From assembly GCF_964340395.1 (NCBI RefSeq), contig NC_135564.1, positions 5,944,861 through 6,008,860 on the forward strand: a stretch of 64,000 nucleotides of DNA, read 5' to 3'. This document shows positions 34,966 to 47,600 of this stretch, piece after piece. The stretch is from Glandiceps talaboti (Eukaryota; Hemichordata; Enteropneusta; Spengelidae). Position 1 is the stretch's first letter. Every line of letters begins with the position of its first letter. A program made the position numbers and the translations under genes. The notes under the pieces were generated by a model, which was not told the origin of the DNA, ran no database searches, and was given only the letters and a program-made list of their open reading frames with translations.

Positions 34966-35533
34966 TGTGCGTGTGTGCACACAAGTATACATGTAACTGC
35001 TTGTTTACATGCATCTCTGGCATGAGTATTAGGAAATTCAAAATAAACAAATGGTTCATATATGTTGATATCTTCATTACACAAGGATATGACAATCTGA
35101 TATGCTGTCCTCAATAGACAATACATTCCAGGATGACAACAACTGTTACATAAGTATATAATCTTCACTGATAAAGATTAAAAAGAATAATGCATAATTA
35201 TAATGAATATCTGTATGGTGAACTCAATGCAAAGTAAGTACGTACGAGGTACAATGTACATAACCTACGTTGATTTAAGTAGTACTTCTGAACTCGGTAC
35301 ATAATTAATTTATCTATATTTCGGCTAAATCACTAAGCCTTCTTTCAGCTGTTATTGTACACAATGATGTAGACTTGTATATGACAGTTTGCGGGAGGAC
35401 AATATTGTAATTGTATATTACCAGCATTATACGTTCTTTGTGTTCCCTAATATAACTGCATTCTCAATACATATACGTATGAGCTACAATGTATTCTATC
35501 AGTGATTTTGCCTAAGTGTGAGAGCCTTGGACA

Positions 35534-35567
35534 GTGGTGGTGGTGGTGGTGGTGGTGGTGGTGGTGG
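35534..35567. repeat. (GGT)n microsatellite
   Basis: About eleven GTG/GGT triplets. Confidence 0.93.
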
Positions 35568-37092
35568 GTTTAATCAGCTAAGATAATCTTGAAGTTTACC
35601 TGCTTACAATCCTTAAAACCCCCATAATAATTAATAATAAATAATGTAATAATAATTCAGTTATTGTATTTTTTAATTAACTAAGGTTTTATTCATTTGA
35701 ATATTTCAATGAAAATCTAAACTAAGTCTCAATCTTTTTAGCCTATAACAGTTTAAGAGGACATCAAATTTTTACAACCATCTGCTCCACAGTACCTAAT
35801 GCATGCATGTATAATCACATTCACAGTGCATATAACAGACAAATAAGACAACTTTACACTTTTGGATAAATCACAGTACATAATATGCAAACACATGCTA
35901 TCCTTGACCTGCACTGAATATATACATTCACAAAAATTAGTCCACAAGAACTGTGGCTATAATTTCTTTCTAAGCAGACTTGCCAGTTGGTCATCAAAAT
36001 GTATATATAGGTTGCTCAGTTTACACTTACTACATATATCAAGAGATAAACAGACTGATACAGATATGTCCCACAAATCTCTCAGATTTCAAAGCTGGGT
36101 ACAATTATCTCTCAGATTTCAAAGACAGTTGGGACTTTGCTTACAACTCATGTAGGAGCTAGCTAGTGTCATAACATGACTTAATAATCAGAATATAAAT
36201 ATAATACAGCAAGCCTGACGCCCAATAAATGTATTTGTAGCTGTGGAAATTATAAATGTAAATATTGTTGCTGGCACTACTTGCCTGCAAGGTGCATCCA
36301 TATGGGATTATCGTATGTATATGAACACTTTTTTATATACTAATACTGAAACATGAATGTTTGTTTTTTCATTTCATTAATTTTTTATTTGTTTCTGAAG
36401 TTTACGAGATAATTAGTCAAGAGGCAATGTTGAAACTGAACTTAAACACATTAACAAAATCTGTAAATATACCACTGTGGAAATGGTTCATTATAATAGT
36501 CTGCTGACTCCATCATACTAAAGTACAATTGAAGCAGAATCCCAAACCCTTAGCTATACAGAATCCCTAACCCTAACACTGGAATGTTACTGTACATCAT
36601 GAAACTGGGATAAATTTCAATGCCTGACTATGGATAATTGCATATTTTTGAGATTGCAACTTTTCATATGGCATTTATACTGAACACTAAAGTATTACAA
36701 ATTAATTTATATACTGTAAATTCAGTGAAGACAAATTGAACTGCAGACAATTCAGACAAAATTTCTTCAACAGTTCCGATCCTGGTGTTCATGAGGCTTA
36801 GCAATGTCTAGCTGATAATGCTGCTACGCACCTATAAACACATTCACAGCGAGCCATGCGAAAACTATGTGATGTAGTCCCTATGGTATATTCTTCTGAT
36901 ACATACATGTACATAATACTATATATAGAACAAGTGCACACTATTTTAGTCACGATTGTTCCTATAAGATATCATTACGATTTACACCTCCACTCACGTT
37001 GGCATCCAGACTAACACTATATTTGTGATGAAAGTAGGAACCATTACCTGACATATACAGTCTACATGTAGTTACTACACAGTCATTTCTTT

Positions 37093-37097
<5 letters not shown>

Positions 37098-37174
<77 letters not shown>
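37098..37174. repeat. (CT)n microsatellite
   Basis: About 38 uninterrupted CT dinucleotides, a polypyrimidine/polypurine tract of the kind able to form triplex DNA. Confidence 0.96.
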
Positions 37175-37177
<3 letters not shown>

Positions 37178-40100
37178 ATAGTCAAATAGACATTTTGTAC
37201 CAATAATCTAGCTAAATCTCCTGCTGGGGAAAGGGTAAACAGTGCAAATCAGTAGTAATCCATCACAATTACACTGACAGGCGGTTGTTAAGTACATTGG
37301 TTACTTCATTCAGTTTACTACAAACTCACTGTCCACCTTGAAAGTGAGTGAGGACGCAATACAGTCATCACATTTCTATCAATGCTAATTAGCATTAAAA
37401 TATTGCTGTTGGTGGTAAATATGGAATGCTGTGCTAGAGAAATCCATTTAATTAACTTCAAGATGGAGACGATTATAGCAGGTAAAGGTACTAGACTAAC
37501 ACATACATGTATACTACAGGATATGGTCCCAAATCAAACTATGAATCATTCAGTTTATGCTAAAGATTCTTTGGAGAGTGATTACTTTACAGACTGTCCC
37601 TCCAGGAACTGTAAGCCTGGTGGGTGACCCACAGCTTGTAGGAATGCATTGATAACAATATCCTGATAGATATGATTACTACTTGTAATCCTTAGCTCTC
37701 TATGTTGATTCCATTGATCAGCTACTGATAATTTATTTGTCAACTACAACAACTGATTGTCTCTCTTTGGAACTCATAATTCTTTCAAAACAAATCATGA
37801 ATAATACATAACTATTTTCATAATATTTTAAGTATAGTTTTACTTTTAGAAAGGAAATGTAAAACAGTTCAATTTGAATTGGATAGCATTCGGGTACATA
37901 TTAGTCCTCATGCAGATGAAGTAAGACAGAGCTCAGTTATGACAAAATTACGTCCCTTTCGTATCTTTTTCTGTTTAGTGACATTAGTCAGAATCGAGTC
38001 CCATACACAGTTTGCAAGCAGGACTAGGTACATATAAATGCAAAGAACTTAAAACTGTATTTTTGTAGTGAAAAGTCACAACTTTAAGATTACAATTGAT
38101 GTCTATAAAAATATAGTTTCATTAGACTTACTACATATTATTATGTACAGACTTCTGTTATGACTTATACAGGCTAATAAAAATAGTATGTTGAAGGTCA
38201 ATACTAGATGTAGAATAGAATTACCGGAAATAATCCCTTCCCCTGGCCTTGCTACTGTCTGATATTACATGACAGATTTGCAGTATTAGGAATTCATGTG
38301 GAGATCAAGTACATGATGTAGGATATTAGCTGAAATAATCCCTTTGTTCTGTGGCCTTGCTGGGTCAATACATGGAAGTCCATGGGGTAAAAGCAGACCA
38401 AATCATGTAAAAAAAGATATGTAATCTGGAATTCAAATATTTTGTCTGGTTCTAGGAGAATTAACATGAAGCATGTTTATAAATGTGACAAAATAACACA
38501 TATATGCATGCAGCAGTGTTCTCAAACAACCCATATACTGTACATACTGTTAACTTGCTTATTTTTACTTAACACTATTTTCACTTATTTCACTGGAAAA
38601 CAAACATGCAAATATATGCAGCGACTAAAATGCTTTCATGTACATGAACGCAATGTATCAGTCTGGTAATTAGTACAAATTAGTTGAGAGTAAAATCGCA
38701 AAATGTTCTCATGGTGAAAATACAAAATGTATGTAGGTTTACAGTGTATCTAATTTATTTATTTTTACTAACTTTCACTATTTTTAGTTTGGGTTCAACT
38801 TCACATGTTTGTAGTGGTTTTGTTTACTTTTATATAGATACAGAAATTAGAATTTGGTGCAATATTTTATTATCAAAGGATTTAATTTTCACAGACAATA
38901 GTTCCTAAGTGAAAAAAACAGAGAGTTGATAAATATTAATTGCCACTTCTTGGGCTCTATGTTGAAACAGACTTCAGCAAAAAAAAAAGATGTAGATAAA
39001 ATATATTATCATGGCCATACAAAATTTATATATGGTATGTATTCAAAATGTGTATTTTTCTCGTGAAAATTCCTTGTTGAGATGGGTTGCATTTGATGGT
39101 ATTTACATGATGAAGGGTGACGTCTATATCCGAAGTGTGTAAATAACTGGTTTCCTCCAATTTATGAAAAATATTTTCCCTCGTAATTACATAAATACAA
39201 TACATAATCCCACATGTTACATCATATTTTTACTGAGTAATAGTCATATGTTACATAAATACTTTTGTAGTAGGCTGACAATGAAGTCATCACTGGCTAG
39301 CATTGAAGAGGTCAAAATGCGCACAGTGACCTTGAAGTCTATTGCTCCAAGTACACATCAGCTAGAAGTTCAAGTATACAGCGAATCATAGCATTCTATT
39401 GGCTGTGCAGAGTGTGGGAACATTTCCTCGATAGCCACATAGCAGACATTCTTTACTATAATCTGATAAAATACTTGACTAACCTTAGATAACCCCCGGA
39501 ACACAAAACAAGTCTGCAAAAACCCATGAGTGACCTGGTATGGTAAATCATTAAAGCACCTCAGTTTGATCAGACAACCCCACCCCTGCCATGATTTGTT
39601 TATTTTACAAATATATTTTATTCAATGGTACTGACCTGTCAGCTGTATATATTCAATGATATTTCTATGTGTATGATGTATAAATCCATGAACACAGAAA
39701 TGTATATAACAGCTGACAAACCTACAATGCATTTAATGATTAAATATTTTCCTCTGTTTTTTTTTTTGTGTGTCAATAACATGTGAATACTCATTGTGGT
39801 GATCTCCTGCCTACTGTACACATTGTAAAAGCTAGACATATGAAACACACTGTTCAACACATGCACATGTTCACATTGTTGATTAATTTGTTGTACAAGG
39901 GACCATATTGCCAGACCACCTCCCCCTCCACTGTCTATAGCCTGATCAAGCTGGTTTGATCAACCACACATCAGTATTGCATACTGAATATAACATCGCA
40001 AGTGAAAATTACAAAATTATTATTCAACCAAAACATTGTTTTCTTTTCTTTTCTTTTTTTTTTGGGGGGGATCATATTTTGTATTAATTTCAAACTCAGA

Positions 40101-42223
40101 GTGTAAATAATATGCAATAATAGCTGAAGTGATTTAGCAAAAATACACCAAAATAAACTATTTACACTCTGAGGTCAGAACTAGTACAAAATACAAGATA
40201 ATTTCTCTACATGAATTTTGTACCTGCAAAATATTACAAATCAATTTTGGCCTGTCATAATTTTAATCATCAAAACAAAGTTAATCTCTTAATTAACAAT
40301 TAACAGACTAATTAACAAACTGAATTAAAAGCTTCCCTATTTTAAAAGTCTATGTATTCCACAAAACATGGCTACATTAAGCTTTTGAACAAATTAAACT
40401 GTGACACATTTGAATGTTTGAACTGTGATGAGAAACACATGCAACAAATGTCTTATATTTTTTATAAAGCGAAACACAAAACTTAACAACTTTGGTAGCC
40501 ACTTACAAGAAAACAAAGTTCCTTACAATATCTTTTAAAGTTTGTTAACATAATAACATATAGATTCTACTAAAAGTCATGGTAATAAAAGTCTAATGAC
40601 CCTGGCCTCAAGAATCACACATATGTTATGTTTAGATTTTTGAAATGTTGAAACTTGTTTTACAATTTGTCAGGGCATGTCTCAGAACTCTGTAGTCATA
40701 ACATTGTATGCCATATACGTTCATTTGCATGGTTGGTATTGATTTCTCCACTTGAATTTTGAAATCATATATAAAATTAATACATAGCTCAATTTTACAT
40801 CTTTAACAAAATGTGCTAATTATAGCCTTCAAAAAATAAAAAAACTGAAATGATATATTTCACAAATATGTTCTGTATCATATAAAATCTATAATGTCTA
40901 ATCAAACGTAATGTTATAATAAATCTAACAGATACCAGCGATATATTTTTGTTTTTTTATTTAGTCAGCTATCTATTTTATCATATGTATACTTCTTTCC
41001 ATATATCAAAATTAATCAACTAGGTACCAACAGCAGGAGTAATTGCTTTCAGTATTAATTATTCTGGGATGTTGATGTTCTAATTTTCCAATTATCCTGT
41101 GGTAAATGCTGAAATTTAAATTTATTATCTAATGTAAACGGAAATAACAACACAAATTGATACCTCCTGGAATTCGCATGAATATATTCTGAGACTGTGG
41201 TTTCAGTTTACAGTGTTTCTATGACTACCTGCTTTGACAAGCTAAATGTACCTTGACTAATATTAATTTAGCAAGCTCTTTGTGTTGCATTTGGTACATA
41301 CATACTCAGATCTCCAGAAATGTGACCTATTTTACCATTATGTAAACAAACATAATTAGAATTAATATTTTTTTTCATTTCCTTGTTACTCTTCCTTGAA
41401 GTTAATTTTTACTAAAATAAAATAAAACCCACAAAATTTCACATTTCTATACTTTGAACTTATACAAAAACTTCAATAATTTCGTCGATTTTTTACATCT
41501 CATTTTCCTCCTATTATTTAGTATTATGATACATGTATGTTGCTACGTTTGATATTATGTTTTAAAATACCGTATTTTATTTTAATGTCGCTTTAGAAAA
41601 TATATGTCTCGACATGACTTCGGGCTACTAATCACGGGTAGGAATGTTATTCTTCAATATACATTTTATACACGAATTACCCATGAATTTGCCCAAAATA
41701 TGGAATTATGAAAAATTGGGTCACCGAACTCTATGGTTTCTCTCAATTTCGAGTGATTACGACCAATTTCTTAATGTACATGATTTATTTAAATGAGACA
41801 ACTTCTACGGTACATTTCAAACTGTGGCATCATATTTTACACCCAACAAATGAGTATTTCCGTGACAAAAAATGGCCCGGAACCTTATTTTTGAGTGGCA
41901 CACGGTCGCCGAGTGGCCCCGTGGGCTCTCAGTCACCCTATGGCAGACTGTTCTGTCACAGAATCGACCCACAATCTTTCCATGTCACTTTTACAACAAA
42001 ATTTCATCAAAAAATACAAGAATTTACACAGCGAAATATCATAATATTGCTTAAATTTCGCTATGACGCAGCACTAAATGAATTGGGTAGGAATTTTCCT
42101 AAATTTTCCGTGTGTTTTCGCAGTGAGTGCACTGCCTTCAAAAACATTTTGCGGACAACCCAGCCCTCAAAACACGGCATTGACACGTTCACCAAACACT
42201 CAAATATCTGACACATTACTTAC

Positions 42224-42430
42224 CGTTAAAATTTTCTGACCTGAACCCTCTCCAAAGTGATAATGTTTGACGAAAATCCGTGTAAAATTGCAGTTTCAAA
42301 ATGGCTGCCGTGTTTGTGTGAGAGGTTTATGCATATAATTTCCCTCCCCGCCGTCACATTACACCGAACAATAGACACACGAAGTCCTACAACGAAAATA
42401 ACCTCGATAAACTCCCATATTGGATTCATT
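42224..42430 (-). other. INO80D: Probable INO80D 5'UTR exon
   Basis: The minus strand shows a strong donor, CG|GTAAGTAATG, with the exon ending at 42224. The exon contains the complement of caaaatggctgcc (42297-42309), a YY1-like element typical of housekeeping 5'UTRs. There is a short upstream reading frame but no resemblance to INO80D protein. The 5' limit is estimated. Confidence 0.5.
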
Positions 42431-43600
42431 TACCTGTGATTTGTATTTTCACCTATATTGACCATACAGCACCAGAAATTGACCACACTAGTAAGAAATA
42501 CCAAAATTCCGTTGACAGGGATGCGATTTTTGGACTCTTTGGCCGAGGCCGAAATGGAAAAAGACGCCCCCTGTGTGAATGTGCTGGTGCACTTCAAAAA
42601 TCACCATACAAAGACAACAACAATGCGCCCATGTTTGATATTACTTACACTTTCTTTGGTCTTCATTTTTACTTTCCAACATAGAGATTTCAATTTTTCA
42701 TAAACCGAACTTGCTTTTGGTCTAACGCCGTATCGACCTCTGGTCAATTCGCGCGCTGACACGGTGTATTTACGGTGAATCACGCATCACACCCCAATAA
42801 AACAACGCCTAACTGCAAAGATTGAATGACATCGAAACAACAACCCCGTCCAAAAACACTGTAATAACTATTTTATTCAGTGACCTATCATCGAAAAAAT
42901 TCTATGACATTTAGATTTCGATATCTTCTTGATGATGGTTATAATTTTTCATTTCAAGTTCCGTTCTGAACGAAGAGAAATTCAGTTCAAAGTTCTCATA
43001 AGTACAACTTTCAGAACGACAACTCGATCGCCATATTCTCCGAAGAACAATTCCACGTGACAATTGCGTGCGTCAAAGCTAGATTCTCATTGGTGCAAAT
43101 TATAATTGATCGAAAAAAGAAACCCCTCGGATTGGCTGTACACGTTCATACCTGTCAACTAGATCATCTCAACTCGTCCCCTCGGCAACGGGCTGTCAAA
43201 ATTTGCAAGCGACCTCAAATTAGCATATTTTACCCACAATCCATCCAAGTTAAAAGTCCAAAATGGCGACCATCAAAACATGAACTGGGATCTGGCAGGC
43301 TGAGTAGATGATTATCGAAGGATTGCTTATTAATCGCAGGACCACTTGATCAATAACCGACTTTACTGAACGTAACACCCACTACAGTGAGTTACCGCCC
43401 ACTTGAATCTTTTATTTATAAACATTTAAGTTAGGACGCTTTCGTTTTTGAAAATGTAGGTGTCGTATTTATCGTCTGCCAAATTCTGCGCGTGCAAAAA
43501 TGTGCGTGAGTGAGTGACTAATTGTTTGATTGTATACTTACTTTTGATTTCATTGGTATTGCGGACGTTCACATAGAACTAGTACTGAAAACCCAATATT
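42400..43600. promoter_or_regulatory. Divergent promoter region of INO80D and WDR37
   Basis: CpG-richer than its surroundings. Contains an E-box CACGTG (43054-43059), two inverted CCAAT boxes (attgg at 43090 and 43131) and a YY1-like caaaatggcgacc near 43259. It sits between the inferred INO80D leader exon (-) and the WDR37 start exon (+), whose acceptor at 44615 requires an upstream leader. Candidate WDR37 leader donors are GTGAGT near 43385 and 43505; I cannot choose between them. Confidence 0.5.
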
Positions 43601-43928
43601 TTTGGTGTTCTCCAAGGAAGTTCGGGTGAAGGAAAGGCGTAGTTTATACAATACGATTTTTTATGTGTGCATACACAGTATGAATGTGAATGTTCATGTC
43701 ATCCGGGTATGTCATCGATGATGCACAGTATCCAGTACGAGGCACTATTACCTCAAGTAGACCTTGGAGTAATTATACCGAGTATAAAAAAAAAGAAACT
43801 ATTCGATGAAGGACGTGAAATAAAGGCTTGTAATGGGCACCAGAAGAATATCTCACTTCTATGAGATGCATGTTTGACAAGACCTAGCTGTCACTCATAA
43901 GAATGATACATACATAAATACATGATAC

Positions 43929-43960
43929 CATAGACCCTCCACCATGGTGGAGGGTCTATG
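43929..43960. repeat. 32-bp perfect palindrome
   Basis: catagaccctccacc followed without spacer by its exact complement (centre CCATGG at 43944/43945). It is followed by the (CATA)n run. Confidence 0.9.
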
Positions 43961-43975
43961 ATGATACACACACAC

Positions 43976-44083
43976 ATACATACTGTGATACATACATACA
44001 TATACACATACATACATACATACATACATACATACATACATACATACATACATACATACGTACATACATACATACATACATAC
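43976..44083. repeat. (CATA)n microsatellite
   Basis: Around 25 CATA units with a few interruptions (cgta, tata), in the WDR37 5' intron or upstream flank. Confidence 0.94.
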
Positions 44084-44630
44084 GGGCATCACATGTACAT
44101 ACATATATACTTGCATACATCATGTACATGTAGATGAGAATGCTGCGGTCAAATACACCTCAATGGGTTCAAGGTAGAAAGTGTTATAACACAAGAAAAA
44201 AAAATCAATAATTGACATCATAGTAACTAGAATACTTATCTATGAGTGTGAGAATAAACATCTGTCCAATCAAAACAATGTGACATTTGTTTAACATTGA
44301 GCAGTCAATTTGGACTGAACCAAAATATTCACAAAGGCCAATTAGTGAGGGTTGAAGCAGTCCCTGGTTATGTATTGGCTTGATTATAGTTGATGACATC
44401 AATGTCTCATTAACTTCACTAATCTGGGTAACCCCTTTACAAATGTAAATCTATACTGTTATAATACTGTCATGTTCAAATGGAAAGCTCATCAACATCA
44501 TTGCATAGTCACTTTACAAAATGGTCAGTGTTTGTTTTTGATTCAGTTTTTAAATGAACTTGTTGTTTATGTTTTCCTCCTGGAATATACTTTGTGTTCT
44601 TTATTTTGTTACCAGGAAATTGAAGATAAA

Positions 44631-47600
44631 ATGCCAACAGAAGGAGTGCAACTGAGACCCAAGAAAGCCAACAAACAGAGACTGAGTATCCGACGTACAC
44701 AGAGTTCACAAGATGGTGACTCTGACTTTAAACGTTTATCTGAGGGAGTGGAGAGTGCACTTCCACCAGCTTTGAGGTCCAGACTTTGGGAATTGTTTGC
44801 ACAAATTGAAAGAGAATTTGAATCTGTCTATGCAGAGAATGCAGTCTGTGAGTTGACTACATTTTACTACAAGTATTGTTGCATTACATGTATTATAATA
44901 TATGCTAAGCTGTCCTAATGATCACAATACCCATTGATAGACATCACTGTATGTCATTATTCTTGGTTTAATAAGCTTAGTACCTTTTTTATCTTTTTAT
45001 CTAAAAAGTGTAAACTGTATTCATTAAAAATCTACCTGTCTGTAGCTAAGAAAGAGTACATGGGAGTTTTCACACTCTCGATGACAAAGCAGTTTGTCAA
45101 CATTTAGAAGAAGAACATCAGTATGCTGGGAGACATTGCAGAACATGAACACAATGTTAAACATATTGTATGGTAAATTACAAAGTTCATAATTTTAAAA
45201 GTGACAGTTGTCATATAACATTACAATAACAAAACCAGAACAGTTAAAGATAGTACATGATGAGAAGTAGACTGTAAAATGTGTCATGTTGTTCAGCCCT
45301 GTCAGGACTGGTGAGTGACAGCTGATAACATGGCATGCATATCATATCTTACAGACTATCATAATAAAGAAGTAAAACTTAAAATAAAAATTTGGAGGAA
45401 ACTACTTTTTGCATTGAAAATGTCTGTTGCATATGTGAAGATTATAAATCATTATATGAAATGGATAATTCTCTTTCAGTACAAGAGAAGGTGGAAACAC
45501 TGACAGATAAGTTGGAAATTTATCAGAATGAAAAGGGAGCGACAGAAGGTGTGGACACAGTGGACTTTGGTAGACTTTCTGTGAAAAATAAAGGTAGGAT
45601 AATTATTATAGTTTATCCAATAATGGAAGATGAAAGTGTGGTTTTCTAGATGTGTAACGAATGATCGCACAGTGTCACACAAGCTCAATAAATGAACTTT
45701 GTTCATGGAGGGAGAGGGGGTGGTCTGCCATCAATGCAATCATTGAAGTTCATTTTCACACTTCTAACCAAATTTCAAAAACTTTCACATCTTCAATGGT
45801 AACAGGTTCTATATTTACTTCTGAGATATTGATAAGTTGATTAAAATTTACTTCTAATGTGATATGCAGTGCTGGGTTTCCAGTAGTGTTGACCATCAAA
45901 TACATTGCATCAATCGTAGTGGTGTGACCACAACAATTTTCATCATAGTTTATATCAATATTGTCATATATAAATGTGTCGATGTTGCACATATGCACAT
46001 TATATTCTTAAGTCACAATAATAAAATTATAAAAATTGGGATGAAACCTGTAAGTGAATGAGAATAAATACAATGATGCCAAACTGAAGAGCAAAAAATG
46101 AATTGAATGATGTAAGGCCAATGAATATTTTCCAGTGCTCTGTGGGATAGTGATTAGTGCTCAGACAATGAGCAGTCAGGAGGTTATGGGTTCGAATCCC
46201 ACTGGAGGTGGGATTTTTCTGTGGCTGACCCAAACCCAGGTTGAGTTCTCTACAGACTCATTGGGTAGGCTGTATCACTCACATGTGTCTCACTCACAAG
46301 ACAAGTGTGAATTTGGGAATCATCCTGGAGTAATGACTCGAACAGTTGGGGAATCTAGGATAATTACTCATACAGAGCTCGCAGGTGCTATGTTTGCTGG
46401 GCCTGAGTGACTCCGGGATAGTTTACGGACTGACTGGGAAAGCCTTGACAGTTCCATAGCAATGTGACACAGAGTGCGTAACAGCCCTGTCACATAGTCC
46501 CAAATCTGTAGAAGTGTGTGATTGTGGTATAAAAAGGAATATTTTCCACTCATAAGAAATTATTATTATTGCAAAGTGTAAATATAAGAACAGTATTCTT
46601 CAATATTACTGTGTTGACAGAAATGAATGTAGTCAGATTATAGTCTACCTGAAATGAAAAGTCACTATTTGTAAATGGTGGTCCATGGACTCAAGTGAAC
46701 ATTGCAAAGTAGACTTGACTTGTACACATTTGATGTAAGCTGTACTTGCTCTTACTCATTTATTGAATCAAGTAAAGTGAGCGATTTATAAATGTACACA
46801 CAATGCTTTTGTTGAAGTTTAGAAGCCCTAGTAGTAAAACAGCAGAGGGAAAGGGCAATTGAAGCTGGTAAAACTTGCATTCATTTCCATATCTTGGGGG
46901 AACTATATTAAAAAACCTAGGGGAAATCAGGTAGATTTTACGTTAGTACCATCTTTAAAAAAAACAACCCAAAAAAGCTTGAAAGGGGTACTGTGCTTGA
47001 TTGAATTGATGTACTGATGGATAACCATATGGTTACTACACTATGTTATGCATTGTGTTGAGTGACAAGTATTTGCAAATATGTTTTTACTTCAACTATA
47101 AATAACATCAATAACAATACACTACATGTAGTAATTCAATACATGGCATTGTTGTATTTTTCAGGTACCAGTCAATTATCTCAGAAGCTGAAAACAACAT
47201 ATAAAGCTTCCACCAGTAAGGTAAGACCTGTATACTTTAATCCTCTTTCTACCAGAGAGCTATTTGTTTGGGTACACAAAAACCTATGATTTTAATAGGA
47301 AAAACATGATTTAACAATATCAATAGTAATAATCAAATATTAAAAGTTATCAACATCCAATAGAGAGATTGGTTTCATTGGTTGTTATTATTAGTAAGTC
47401 ATGTTTAGTAATTTTATTTCTTTTCTGTGTGTGGTGATTACATATTTAAGTTTCAGGAATTACCTTGTCTCAAAGTGAGAATAGGGAACTTGCAAACCCG
47501 CCATGTTGAATGTTGCATCATGGGAAATGTGATAATGAATACTATCAATTAGTATTGTTAACAATGTTGTTAAATTGTTTATAACCACGCATGATCAATT

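Larger units (their letters stand above)
28330..42223 (-). other. INO80D: Inferred first intron of INO80D (13.9 kb)
   Basis: The coding start exon has an acceptor (TTGATTGTAG, exon from 28329) only 20 nt before the ATG, so a leader exon must lie upstream. The best candidate donor is CG|GTAAGTAATG with the exon ending at 42224, in a promoter-like region. The intervening sequence holds the Ngaro-like retrotransposon (28873-34178) and microsatellites at 34573-34876, 35534-35567 and 37098-37174. The rest (about 35.6-41.7 kb) is AT-rich with nothing recognisable. Joining the two ends is inference. Confidence 0.6.

Noticed and set aside
34537-35095. Open frames of 140-175 codons
   Set aside because: They translate TG/ATGT microsatellites.
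41708-42211. 167-codon plus-strand open frame
   Set aside because: No recognisable family or domain and no splice evidence; it ends next to the inferred INO80D leader exon on the other strand. Kept as unsupported.
46135-46207. Functional tRNA gene
   Set aside because: The B box is good, but the anticodon arm is not clean, and the unit continues into a 320-bp body bounded by target duplications, so it is a SINE head.
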